Positions 8,102-16,507 of a stretch of DNA of 64,000 nt are shown piece by piece. The position numbers and the translations under genes are program-made. The first letter of the stretch is position 1. Each line of letters opens with the position of its first letter. Under the pieces are notes generated by a model. That model was not told where the DNA came from and did not search any database. It worked only from the letters and a program-made list of their open reading frames with translations. The stretch is taken from positions 124,001 through 188,000 of the forward strand of contig NZ_LR134386.1 in NCBI RefSeq assembly GCF_900637665.1. Reading direction: 5' to 3'. The DNA is from Chryseobacterium nakagawai. Lineage in GTDB: Bacteria; Bacteroidota; Bacteroidia; Flavobacteriales; Weeksellaceae.

Positions 8102-10134
8102 TACTTTAAAATTTGATATACTATCAACGACACAAAATATGCCAAACCTGTCATCATAGCTACCTGAAAGCCTGTCCATTTCCAGCTTTTGGTTTCTCTA
8201 TAGACTACTGCAAGCGTAGAAACACACTGCATTGCAAACGCGTAAAACAGAAGAACGGAAATTCCTGTTGCAAAGCTGAAGACTTTTTCTCCATTGGGCT
8301 TTACGTCTCTTCTCATTTTATCAATTACTTTTACTTCCGGGGCATCATCTTCAAGGCTATACAATGTTGACATCGTCCCTACGAATACTTCTCTTGCTAC
8401 AAAACTGGTCAGGATTCCTACTCCCATTTTCCAATCATATCCCAGCGGAGCAATCACCGGTTCTATACTTTTACCCATTTTAGCCAGGTAAGAATGATCT
8501 AAATGAACGTTTGAAGCAACCATCTCATTGGGTTGTTGTTTAGGTCCAAAATAGCTTAACACCCAGATAATAATACTTACAATGAAGATTATTTTCCCGG
8601 CTCCAGTGATGAAATCCCATACTTTACCTAAAACCATTTTAAGGTCATATCCAAAAAGCGGTTTTTTATAGGCAGGAAGATCCATTACCAAATAGGTTTT
8701 TCCTTTATCTTTAATAAATCTCTTAAGAATTGCCGCAGAGAATAATGCCACTAAGAATCCTAACAGATACATTCCCATTAGAACCAAAGCTTTATATTTT
8801 ATTCCTAAAAATGATCCTTCTGAAATAATTAATCCAATAATGATACTATACACCGGAAGTCTTGCCGAGCAAGTCATAAATGGTGTTACCAATATGGTGA
8901 GCAATCTTTCTTTAACATTTTCAATATTTCTTGTGGAAATTACTGCAGGAATAGCACAGGCTGTTCCTGAAACAAGGGGAACGATACTTTTTCCGTTCAA
9001 TCCAAAAGGACGCAACAGTCTATCCATCAGGAAGACAACTCTTGCCATATATCCTGAATCCTCTAACAAATAAAGGAAGTACAGTAAAATACCAATCTGT
9101 GGAGCAAAGACTACAATTCCTCCGATTCCCGGAACAATTCCATTGGAGATTAGTGAATTAATAGGTCCTTCCGGAAGATGTTCTCCTGTAAAAGCTGACA
9201 GCCATGAGAAAAATTCTTCGATCCAGTTCATTGGATATTCTGCCAGAAAGAAAACACTTTGGAAGATCACCAATAAGATCAACATGAAAACCACATATCC
9301 CCAGAATTTATGGACTAAAACTTTATCCAGTTTTTCTGTTAATAATTCCTTGAACTGAGGTCTTTTAGAAATTACGTTCTCTAATATTTTATCTACATTC
9401 TGATATCTCCTAACGGTTTCCTGAACTTGTAATCTTTTCGGAACCAAGCTTTTAGTATCAGAATCATTAATCTGATCCTTTACAGATTCTATTTTGCCTA
9501 GATCTGCTCCCAGTGAAAGGCTCATCCAGGCTTTATATTCATTATCAAAGCCTTTATGAGAGGCTAATTTCTGAATGAAATCTCTGTGTTCACCAGGTAT
9601 TTCAAATGAAGTCTTTTCTGTTTTTACAAATTCATTGTTATAAACGGCGTCTCTCACTTCATCAATCCCAATTTGCTCTTTAGCGTTGGTTTGAATAATC
9701 TTGATTCCTAACGCTTCAGAAAATTTCTGAATATCTATGGTGATGCCTCTTCTCTCTGCCTGATCAATCTGATTAACGATCAGAATCATCGGGATCCCAA
9801 GATCCTGAATCTGCTGGAATAGAAGAAGACCTCTTTTTAAACTTAATGCTTCAAGAATATAAACAACTCCGGCGTAGTTTTTCTGCTCATCACGAAGGTA
9901 TTTTGAGAAAATAGCCTCATCTTCTGAACTTGGATAAACGCTGTAAGAACCTGGAAGGTCAATGACTTCAACGTCTTCGTTTTTATGCGTATAGTTTCCC
10001 GAATGGCTTGCAACGGTAACCCCGGCATAGTTTCCGGTTTTCTGCTTTTTGTTACAAAGTGCATTAAAAACCGTTGACTTTCCTACATTAGGATTTCCAA
10101 CTAAAAGTATCTGTTTTTTCTTGTTTGCCTGCAT
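8101..10134 (-). CDS. feoB: ferrous iron transport protein B (GTP-gated)
   Basis: Imports Fe2+ across the inner membrane. The 677-residue protein begins with a G domain: Walker A GNPNVGKST at 13-21, the G3 motif DLPG near 60, and the G4 motif NQID near 120. A helical GDI region follows, then the membrane domain with two Gate repeats (GIGGIVVFAPQIGIL, LVSGTACAIPAV, FMTCSARLPVY) and a C-terminal stretch with SFVAREVFVGTMSTLY. Length and order match the family. Both ends overlap neighbours by one base (TAATG), so feoA, feoB and the Cys-rich protein are probably translationally coupled. Confidence 0.96.
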   Translation of the reverse strand: MQANKKKQILLVGNPNVGKSTVFNALCNKKQKTGNYAGVTVASHSGNYTHKNEDVEVIDLPGSYSVYPSSEDEAIFSKYLRDEQKNYAGVVYILEALSLKRGLLLFQQIQDLGIPMILIVNQIDQAERRGITIDIQKFSEALGIKIIQTNAKEQIGIDEVRDAVYNNEFVKTEKTSFEIPGEHRDFIQKLASHKGFDNEYKAWMSLSLGADLGKIESVKDQINDSDTKSLVPKRLQVQETVRRYQNVDKILENVISKRPQFKELLTEKLDKVLVHKFWGYVVFMLILLVIFQSVFFLAEYPMNWIEEFFSWLSAFTGEHLPEGPINSLISNGIVPGIGGIVVFAPQIGILLYFLYLLEDSGYMARVVFLMDRLLRPFGLNGKSIVPLVSGTACAIPAVISTRNIENVKERLLTILVTPFMTCSARLPVYSIIIGLIISEGSFLGIKYKALVLMGMYLLGFLVALFSAAILKRFIKDKGKTYLVMDLPAYKKPLFGYDLKMVLGKVWDFITGAGKIIFIVSIIIWVLSYFGPKQQPNEMVASNVHLDHSYLAKMGKSIEPVIAPLGYDWKMGVGILTSFVAREVFVGTMSTLYSLEDDAPEVKVIDKMRRDVKPNGEKVFSFATGISVLLFYAFAMQCVSTLAVVYRETKSWKWTGFQVAMMTGLAYFVSLIVYQILK

Positions 10135-10388
10135 TAATTCAATTCTTCAACAATGATATAATCTCCTTCTTCCTCACGAAGAGCAATCCGGCTTTTCTCT
10201 GCTCCAAACTCCACATACATCGGTCCATTAAACGGAGCCTGGTACAAAATCCTGAAAACAGTCTCTGGTAGAAGGCCCATTTCAATGATTTTATTGGGCA
10301 TTTTCAGATGGTCATTATCATATCCCAATATCTTTCCCATTTTGTTTTTAGGAAATCCACTTAATTTATGTAAATCTTTCTCTTTCAA
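10134..10388 (-). CDS. feoA: ferrous iron transport protein A
   Basis: FeoA is a small SH3-like cytoplasmic partner of FeoB. The 84-residue protein has the core I-x-E-M-G-L-L-P-x-T-x-x-x-I-L-Y-x-A-P and ends with the family-typical I-A-L-R-E-E-E-G segment. The start is a TTG: no ATG or GTG precedes it in frame before a stop, and starting at the internal Met would remove the first strand. The stop overlaps the feoB start (TAATG). The upstream region carries a -7 element and an iron-type palindrome. Confidence 0.9.
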   Translation of the reverse strand: MKEKDLHKLSGFPKNKMGKILGYDNDHLKMPNKIIEMGLLPETVFRILYQAPFNGPMYVEFGAEKSRIALREEEGDYIIVEELN

Positions 10389-10408
10389 AGCCCTATTTTT
10401 TTGTAGTG

Positions 10409-10439
10409 CAAATATACGCTATTTAAATTTAATCTAAAT
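10409..10439 (-). promoter_or_regulatory. feoAB promoter with iron-type palindromic operator
   Basis: On the minus strand TATATTTG (TAnnTTTG type) lies at 10409-10416. The near-perfect 19-bp palindrome ATTTAAATTTAATCTAAAT (one mismatched pair) lies at 10421-10439, between the -7 and -33 positions. A bound repressor would block RNA polymerase. A DtxR/IdeR- or Fur-type iron regulator is expected, but none is encoded in the window. Confidence 0.65.
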
Positions 10440-10457
10440 AACGTTTAGCCGATAAAA

Positions 10458-10495
10458 AAATCAACCCAAATACATTGCTGTACCTGGGTTGATTT
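10458..10495 (-). terminator. Rho-independent terminator of the GLPGLI gene
   Basis: An 11-bp perfect stem (AAATCAACCCA / TGGGTTGATTT) encloses a 16-nt loop and is followed by a T-run on the minus strand. It separates the GLPGLI gene from the feo promoter. Confidence 0.8.
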
Positions 10496-10522
10496 GGAAT
10501 ATAATTTAGTTGATATGAATGC

Positions 10523-11422
10523 TTATTTTTTCTTTTTATCAGAAGAAGCCTGATCTTTTTCAATCGGATTATCATTTGAGTTAAAGTAATCCTTCGTCAT
10601 CTTTTCTTGTCTTTTAAGTGCATCACCGATGGTTACATCAGATCCCGGCATTTTCATATTCATCATTTCCGGAGTCACTCTTTGTCTGATTTCAGCCATT
10701 GGATCCTGCTTAAAACTAGCATAGGCCTTGTCAAATTTTTCTTTTGTTGTAGGTGTTACTGTGTTGGAAACACCATATTTCGCATTGATCTTATCTGAAT
10801 AGGATAACTCATCATAATTTTCAATCTTCTTATTCCCGCTTAACATCCAGGAATAGTTTTTCTCGTCATCTTCAATCTTAACGATTAACCCTGGAAGGCC
10901 GTAGAACTTATAGGGGCCATCCTGAAAAGGAATATCTGAACTAAACCATGCAGTCCATTTTCTGCCTCCATATTCTGTAGTCGCTTTTTGAGTATTGTAT
11001 TCTCCTATTTTCTGCTTCTCCGGAAGAATATTCCAGGTAAACTTAACAGGATCATCATATCCAAATAAATTCATGCTTACTCTATCAACATACTGCTCTT
11101 TCATTTCCGGATAAGTTTTCACAATCTTGTAGGCAAACTTAGGCATCCTGATGAGTTTAGAAATATCTTTCCATGTTTTGGCTTTCTCCATTTCCTCAAC
11201 AGCGAGCTTGATAATAGAATCCTGAGAAGGAATGGTATAATCCTGATAAATAGATTTTTTAGGAGTAATATCCAAAATCGTTATCAGCTTATCTAGCTTT
11301 ACAGAGTCTTTTTTGGGCTTAAATGTAAGTTCATAAAAGAATCGGTTAGCCGTTTCTTTAGCTTCCTGAGCATTAGCAAAGGCAAAAAGCGTGATAAGAA
11401 ATACTGAAAATAGCTTTTTCAT
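10523..11422 (-). CDS. GLPGLI family secreted protein
   Basis: A signal peptide (1-18, ending ANA-Q) precedes a 280-residue domain that holds the name-giving motif GLPGLI at 175-180, followed by VKIEDDEKNYSW. The C-terminus is charged (KDQASSDKKKK). The family is confined to Bacteroidota, is secreted or periplasmic, and has no established activity; members are often found beside TonB-receptor-like barrels. Here the likely partner, the large barrel at 12173-14884, lies beyond the opposite-strand DinB gene. The two share an upstream sequence motif with identical spacing, suggesting co-regulation. Confidence 0.88.
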   Translation of the reverse strand: MKKLFSVFLITLFAFANAQEAKETANRFFYELTFKPKKDSVKLDKLITILDITPKKSIYQDYTIPSQDSIIKLAVEEMEKAKTWKDISKLIRMPKFAYKIVKTYPEMKEQYVDRVSMNLFGYDDPVKFTWNILPEKQKIGEYNTQKATTEYGGRKWTAWFSSDIPFQDGPYKFYGLPGLIVKIEDDEKNYSWMLSGNKKIENYDELSYSDKINAKYGVSNTVTPTTKEKFDKAYASFKQDPMAEIRQRVTPEMMNMKMPGSDVTIGDALKRQEKMTKDYFNSNDNPIEKDQASSDKKKK

Positions 11423-11436
11423 TTCTCAAGTTTTAT

Positions 11437-11468
11437 TAATTAGTGATCACTTTGGTGAATTTGTTACA
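11437..11468 (-). promoter_or_regulatory. Promoter-like motif shared with the TonB-receptor-like gene (copy 1)
   Basis: On the minus strand this reads TGTAAC-N19-CTAATTA, about 15 bases before the start codon. The same pair with the same 19-base spacing precedes the large outer-membrane gene at 14899-14930. It may be an alternative (ECF) sigma promoter or the site of one regulator. Confidence 0.45.
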
Positions 11469-11623
11469 GTTTTTTTTCATTTTTTTTTAGATGGAAGCAG
11501 GAAGATGGAGGTAGAATTTAATATTGGTCAAACAATAACTCTTTGTATGTAAAAATTATGATTCTCTTAAAACATTTTAAGGCTTAAAATTTTTAACTTT
11601 AATCCTCTCAAAAACAAAATATT

Positions 11624-12121
11624 ATGGATACTTTATCACAATTTAAAAATGAGCTGGAAGCCGAATACCAAACCACCAGAAAATTCTTTGAAGCTTATCC
11701 TGATGAAAAAAATGACTTTTCCCCTCATGAAAAAAGTATGAAAATGCTTCCTCTCGCGACTCACATTGCTGAAATTTTTGAATGGCCGAACACCATGCTT
11801 ACCACATCTGAGCTTGATTTTGCCAGTGGTGCCTATCAGCCTAAGCAACTTTCTACGAGAGAAGATCTTCTTCAAACGCTTGATCAGAATTTCAAATCAG
11901 GAAAAGAAGCCCTGGAAAATGCCAATGAGAATGATCTTACAGCAAGTTGGGCGCTGAAAAACAATGGAGAAGAGCTGGCAAAATGGTCTAAATACGAATC
12001 CATTCGCCATGCTTTAAACCAAATTACTCATCACAGAGCACAATTGGGTGTTTATTACAGGATCAATGATATTCCTTTACCGGGAAGCTACGGTCCTTCT
12101 GCCGATCATCAGGCTTTTTAA
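11624..12121 (+). CDS. DinB family protein
   Basis: The 165-residue protein is a four-helix bundle of the DinB/YfiT-like superfamily. The likely metal-binding histidines are in LATHIAEIFEW (about residue 48) and in the C-terminal THHRAQLGVYYR, a typical DinB ending followed by PLPGSYGPSAD. Many members are metal-dependent thiol-S-transferases or hydrolases; the substrate here is unknown. There is no signal peptide, so it is cytoplasmic. It is a lone plus-strand gene between two minus-strand secreted-protein genes. A weak TAACTTTA element about 25 bases upstream may be its -7 box, and a strong bidirectional terminator follows. Confidence 0.85.
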   Translation: MDTLSQFKNELEAEYQTTRKFFEAYPDEKNDFSPHEKSMKMLPLATHIAEIFEWPNTMLTTSELDFASGAYQPKQLSTREDLLQTLDQNFKSGKEALENANENDLTASWALKNNGEELAKWSKYESIRHALNQITHHRAQLGVYYRINDIPLPGSYGPSADHQAF

Positions 12122-12141
12122 ATCTATACTATATCTCAACA

Positions 12142-12169
12142 AAAAACCAATCCTTTCGGATTGGTTTTT
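12142..12169. terminator. Bidirectional terminator between dinB-like and TonB-receptor-like genes
   Basis: A perfect 12-bp stem (AAAAACCAATCC / GGATTGGTTTTT) with a 4-nt loop, flanked by A and T runs, serves the two convergent genes. Confidence 0.92.
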
Positions 12170-12172
12170 ATT

Positions 12173-14884
12173 TTATTTAAAATTGAATTTTACCGTAAAC
12201 ATGACTTGACTAGGACGGAGCTGCATTGTGGTTTGTTTAATTGTAGCATCTTCTACAGTTACCTTTTCAAATACTTTTCTATCAGCAATATTCATCCATT
12301 TCAGTTCAAAATCAACTTTTTTCTTAGTCCAACTGAATTGATAGGATACATCAAAAAATCCATTGTTAAATTTTGTATCGCCCAATTTTGAATTAATCTG
12401 ATCCCAATAGAATCCAAGCGTATGACCTTCCAAAGGATAGAAGAATACATTTAAATTATGGGTATATCCTTCTATTTTTCCTAAGTTTCCTGTCAGATAG
12501 GCATTAGATTGCTTGCTCCATGTTTTAGTAGCATTAAAATCTATACTCATCCATGAGAAATAAGTATTGTTCAACTTAAAGCCTAATGTATTGGCATCAG
12601 TCTTATTATCAATCAAATCTGTATTCCTTATCAATTGTGATTTTGATAGACTATTATTGAAGCTAAATGATGCATTGGTTTTAAATTTTGGAAAATATTT
12701 TCCTATTTCTGCATAATAGCTATTGTTTGTTCTTTTATTTTCACGCTCTATATATTCAGTCATACTGATCCCTGATGCATTAACGACACTTGAAGCCAAT
12801 AAGTTATTTTTAGCATCACTTAGCCTATACCCTACATTAAAGAAAAGATTATTAAGTGGGTTTCTATATTCCAACCTTACTCCTCCATTTTTTGTAGTAG
12901 TCTGAGGTATTGGATTTTCAGGACTCATTATACTGAACCCCCCAGGGCTTGTAAGAATATATCCTGCATAAGCAGTTTGTATATCTCCGAAATTATTACT
13001 GATTCCTCCGCTCATACTTGCTTTAAAGAATGATGCAAAAGAGTATTGAGCAAAAATATTAGGGGTAAAGGTCACTTTATTTAAAGACTTTGAAACATTT
13101 CTGAACTGGTCTTCTGCTTTTATATTATTAAAGTTAACCGGAAAGCTGGAAAATAAGCTCCATGATTCTGATTTATAGTTTATCCCTACTGAAGCAGATG
13201 GGTTAACTCTAGTGAACTTTAAATCATTTTCATAAGCCAAGGTACTGAAATCAGGTTTGTTATCCTCTGTAATTGCATCAAAATTAGTAGTTAACTTATC
13301 TGTAGAAAAATCAATTCCAACTTGTGGTGTAAACGTCCATCCTTTTGTGGTAAAACTGATATTTGCAGAGTGTGATGTATCTAAACTTTTAATTCTAAAA
13401 CTCTGTAAAGCAATGCTTCCAGGTGCAAACTTCATATTTTTAATTTCATCATCATCTTTCTCTTTATAAGGAATTAGTAAATAATTGGCAGGAGAAATCT
13501 CCAATACCTGTTTATCATTCTGATAACTTATATAGGATTTAAAATTGACCATTTTCTCTTTCCATGGAATGATGGTACTTAAGGAGTTCTGAAATGATGA
13601 AGTTGGAGACTGCAATGCTTCATTTCCGTATCTATATCCAAATTTATCATTTCTCTCTGCAAAGGCTCTATCTGCATTCCAAAACTGGGAGAAAGTTGTT
13701 GTATTTTTAAAGAATCCCTTTTTAGCATTCTTTGTGAAAATTAATTCTCCTTTAAGTTTATCTGTATAAAAATTATTCAGAAACCTGGTATTATACTTTA
13801 TTCCCTGCTGGATATCTGTAGTTATAGCATTTGACTCTCTTTCCACCGCATTATTAGTATAATTGGCATTGGCTTTAAGTTCCCATTCTTTTTTCTTATC
13901 AATATTGGTAAGGTAATTGGCAGAGAGGTAATGTACACTATTCAGCAAATATCTTTTCACAGGAAGATTGGGTGCATCTGCATTTTCTACACTCAGCCAG
14001 TTATTCTGGGAAATATTGGATCTCTTCCCTTCCCATCCACTTCCGAATGCCAGAATATTCCCTTCATTTTCCACCTGCTCACCCATATTATTGGTTTTAT
14101 AGTTGACTACCCACTGGCTTTTCTGTCCGAAAAACATAGGAGTAAGCTTCACATTCCATAGCCATGGTTCACCAAAACCGGTCCCCACTTCACCACGGCC
14201 GGTCATAGTTACTGAGTTTTTAAGTTTAATATTGATCGCCGCCTGGTCTGAAGGTACTTTATCCTGAAGGATTTTTACCGGCTGGTGATTTTCAAGGACT
14301 TCCACTTTTTGTACAGCATCTTTGGGAAGCGAATTATTGATTGTCCCATAACCACCTTCCATAAGGTCTTTACCGTTGACATAGAATTTATTGATTGCAT
14401 TTCCCTGATACAGAATGGTTCCGTCTGTATTGACTTCAATTCCGGGAATCTTTTTCATGACATCGGCCAGGGTCCTGTCATTTTTGCTGTTGAATGCTTT
14501 AAGATCATAGGAAATGGTATCTCCTCTCGCAGTGATCATTTTTGTTTTCAGTTGTACTTCCTTAATTTCTGTAGCTTCAGACTGCATTTTAAAATTCAGA
14601 GTCTGATCACTGTTGCTGATTTGCTTTGTGAGCGATTTCAGGTTGAAGGCTTTTACCTTAAGGTCCACATTGGATTCCGGAGAGGTGAAAGTAACCTTGT
14701 ACTCCCCTTTGGAATTCGTTATTCCATAAGCTAAAATGGCATCTTTTCCCGGTTCTTCAATGGTTACACTTGCACTCGGTATACCTACCCCATCATCATC
14801 CGTAATTTTTCCGGAAATTGTTTTCTGAGCAAAGGTGAATACCGTTATAAAAAGCATCAGAAATAAGGAAATATTTTTTTTCAT
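12173..14884 (-). CDS. outer-membrane TonB-receptor-like protein with carboxypeptidase-regulatory-like domain
   Basis: About 903 residues. A signal peptide (ending FTFAQ) is followed by a carboxypeptidase-regulatory-like Ig domain (about 20-105: ISGKITDDDGVGIPSASVTI), a plug-like region (about 115-220, with DVMKKIPGIEVNTDG and FYVNGKDLM) and a long beta barrel ending in VMFTVKFNFK, a typical outer-membrane C-terminus. It lacks a clear TonB box. Such proteins import or interact with unknown ligands and often pair with GLPGLI proteins. The start is set at the ATG at 14884, six bases inside a possible GTG, because it opens directly on MKKNISLFL. A shared promoter-like motif lies just upstream. 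Confidence 0.85.
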   Translation of the reverse strand: MKKNISLFLMLFITVFTFAQKTISGKITDDDGVGIPSASVTIEEPGKDAILAYGITNSKGEYKVTFTSPESNVDLKVKAFNLKSLTKQISNSDQTLNFKMQSEATEIKEVQLKTKMITARGDTISYDLKAFNSKNDRTLADVMKKIPGIEVNTDGTILYQGNAINKFYVNGKDLMEGGYGTINNSLPKDAVQKVEVLENHQPVKILQDKVPSDQAAINIKLKNSVTMTGRGEVGTGFGEPWLWNVKLTPMFFGQKSQWVVNYKTNNMGEQVENEGNILAFGSGWEGKRSNISQNNWLSVENADAPNLPVKRYLLNSVHYLSANYLTNIDKKKEWELKANANYTNNAVERESNAITTDIQQGIKYNTRFLNNFYTDKLKGELIFTKNAKKGFFKNTTTFSQFWNADRAFAERNDKFGYRYGNEALQSPTSSFQNSLSTIIPWKEKMVNFKSYISYQNDKQVLEISPANYLLIPYKEKDDDEIKNMKFAPGSIALQSFRIKSLDTSHSANISFTTKGWTFTPQVGIDFSTDKLTTNFDAITEDNKPDFSTLAYENDLKFTRVNPSASVGINYKSESWSLFSSFPVNFNNIKAEDQFRNVSKSLNKVTFTPNIFAQYSFASFFKASMSGGISNNFGDIQTAYAGYILTSPGGFSIMSPENPIPQTTTKNGGVRLEYRNPLNNLFFNVGYRLSDAKNNLLASSVVNASGISMTEYIERENKRTNNSYYAEIGKYFPKFKTNASFSFNNSLSKSQLIRNTDLIDNKTDANTLGFKLNNTYFSWMSIDFNATKTWSKQSNAYLTGNLGKIEGYTHNLNVFFYPLEGHTLGFYWDQINSKLGDTKFNNGFFDVSYQFSWTKKKVDFELKWMNIADRKVFEKVTVEDATIKQTTMQLRPSQVMFTVKFNFK

Positions 14885-14898
14885 ATTCACTATTTGAG

Positions 14899-14930
14899 TA
14901 ATTAGTTAATCATTGTAGTTTTTCGTTACA
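14899..14930 (-). promoter_or_regulatory. Promoter-like motif shared with the GLPGLI gene (copy 2)
   Basis: On the minus strand this is TGTAAC-N19-CTAATTA, placed 15 bases before the ATG as in copy 1 at 11437-11468. Further matching bases lie inside the spacer (a TGAT near its 3' end). Confidence 0.45.
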
Positions 14931-15458
14931 CTTTCTTTAAAGATATATTTTTAACTGAAAAGTTAAATCGTATCACTATAAAAATAGTTATTATTTATTT
15001 TTTCAGCAAAAGAAATAAGTCAATCTGTTAAATTATTCTTTCTATTCTCTATCTCACGGTAATGAAAGCTAAATATGATTATTAAATATTTAAAAATCAC
15101 TAACACATGAATAATATTCAAATATAAAATTGTTAAAATAAACAACTTTATATTAAATATTTAAAAAATAACCTTGTTCATTAAATAAAAAATATTATCA
15201 ACTACTATTTTTTTAAAATAAAATTTTAAAAAAAATTCCCAAGTTTTGAATTGAAATCATGTAACTCTCTGTTAATTCTTTAATTTATTCTCTTTTTACA
15301 AAAATAACCTCCTAATAAAAGGAGAATCTCATACCTAAAAATGGATTTCATCCTTCTAATTTCACTTTTTTTACCTGTAATTCTGTAACAGGCCATTTTT
15401 TGTTCATATTGACAATAAAATTAAACGCTGGATAAACTATTGCAAATGTTTTTATTTT
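14931..15458. other. AT-rich divergent intergenic region
   Basis: This is most of a 680-base gap between divergent genes. It is very AT-rich, C-biased on the plus strand, and has no open frame of note. I see a short CTCCT/AGGAG hairpin near 15310 and several TGTAAC-like strings. Nothing else here can be named. Confidence 0.6.
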
Positions 15459-15475
15459 TTATTTAGACTAAATAA
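15459..15475 (+). promoter_or_regulatory. Perfect 17-bp palindrome upstream of the JmjC gene
   Basis: TTATTTAG-A-CTAAATAA is a perfect inverted repeat and resembles the feoAB operator core (ATTTAGAnTAAAT). It lies about 80 bases before the likely -7 element of the JmjC gene. It is probably bound by the same type of metal-dependent regulator; that is inference. Confidence 0.5.
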
Positions 15476-15539
15476 GAAAATTTGAATTGAATCTTATATT
15501 AAAAAAAAATTAAACACGGGTTCATAAATATTTATTTAA

Positions 15540-15547
15540 TAATTTTG
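15540..15547 (+). promoter_or_regulatory. -7 promoter element of the JmjC gene
   Basis: TAATTTTG fits the Bacteroidota -7 consensus TAnnTTTG and lies 18 bases before the start codon, giving a short leader. Confidence 0.5.
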
Positions 15548-15565
15548 TAACATAAAATTTACAAA

Positions 15566-16447
15566 ATGGGAATTATTTTAAAGCCTATAGATGTTGTAGA
15601 TGATATTTCTAAAGAGGAATTCTACGAAAAATATCTAAAGCCAAGAAGGCCCGTTGTCATCAAAAATATGGCAAAAAAGTGGCCTGCTTATCAAAAATGG
15701 ACGATGGAATATATGAAGGAGGTTGTAGGAGATGTGGAGGTCCCGTTATATGACAGCTCAAAGGCAGATCCTTCTGCTCCCATCAATTCTTCTGCAGCCA
15801 ACATGAAATTCGGAGATTATATAGATCTTATTCAGAGGGAGCCTACTGATCTTAGAATTTTCCTTTTTGATCCGATAAAATACGCTCCAAAACTGTTAGA
15901 AGATTATATCTCACCTAAAGAGCTCATGGGTGGATTTCTTGATAAATACCCTAATATGTTCTTCGGTGGGAAAGGCTCCGTTACCTTTTTGCATTTTGAT
16001 ATAGATATGGCGCACATCTTCCATACTCATTTTAACGGAAGAAAGCATATTCTTCTTTTTGATTATAAATGGAGAGAGAGGCTATATCAGATTCCTTATG
16101 CAACCTATGCTCTGGAGGATTATGATATTGAAAATCCTGATTTCACAAAGTTCCCGGCATTGGATGGTGTAGAAGGTATTGAATGTTTCCTTGAGCATGG
16201 TGATACCCTATTCATGCCTACAGGATGGTGGCACTGGATGAAATATCTTGATGGTTCTTTCTCTATCTCGTTAAGAGCATGGGATAAATCATGGGCAGTA
16301 AAAGCACATTCTTTATGGAACCTTACCGTACAACGAAAGTTTGATGACATTATGAAGTCTAACTTCAAGAACAAATACATGGACTGGAAGGAAAAGATGG
16401 CCATTAAGAGAGCAGAGATTGCTTTAAAAAGAGGCTTACCAAAATAA
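15566..16447 (+). CDS. JmjC/cupin-8 family Fe(II)/2-oxoglutarate dioxygenase
   Basis: The 293-residue protein has the cupin_8/JmjC fold. The iron ligands are visible as H143-x-D145 in LHFDIDMAH and H223 in MPTGWWHWMKYL, and a Lys in NGRKHILLFD is placed to bind 2-oxoglutarate. Relatives hydroxylate protein side chains, including ribosomal proteins or RNA-linked targets, but this one's substrate is unknown. The N-terminus (EEFYEKYLKPRRPVVIKNM) is the usual cap of this family. The upstream palindrome resembles the feo operator, which would tie expression of this iron enzyme to iron status. A strong hairpin terminator follows. Confidence 0.85.
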   Translation: MGIILKPIDVVDDISKEEFYEKYLKPRRPVVIKNMAKKWPAYQKWTMEYMKEVVGDVEVPLYDSSKADPSAPINSSAANMKFGDYIDLIQREPTDLRIFLFDPIKYAPKLLEDYISPKELMGGFLDKYPNMFFGGKGSVTFLHFDIDMAHIFHTHFNGRKHILLFDYKWRERLYQIPYATYALEDYDIENPDFTKFPALDGVEGIECFLEHGDTLFMPTGWWHWMKYLDGSFSISLRAWDKSWAVKAHSLWNLTVQRKFDDIMKSNFKNKYMDWKEKMAIKRAEIALKRGLPK

Positions 16448-16450
16448 AAC

Positions 16451-16481
16451 AAAAAAGACGTTTCAATGAAACGTCTTTTTT
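16451..16481. terminator. Bidirectional terminator between the JmjC and M14 peptidase genes
   Basis: A 14- to 15-bp perfect stem (AAAAAAGACGTTTC / GAAACGTCTTTTTT) with a minimal loop and A/T flanks serves the convergent pair. Confidence 0.92.
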
Positions 16482-16507
16482 AATCTTATCTATTCATTTA
16501 TAGTCAT

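Noticed and set aside
8102..8179. Upstream extension of the FeoB-associated protein to an ATG at 8179
   Set aside because: It would overlap feoB by 78 bases and give a 76-residue form. The TAATG-overlapping start at 8101 yields the normal family length.
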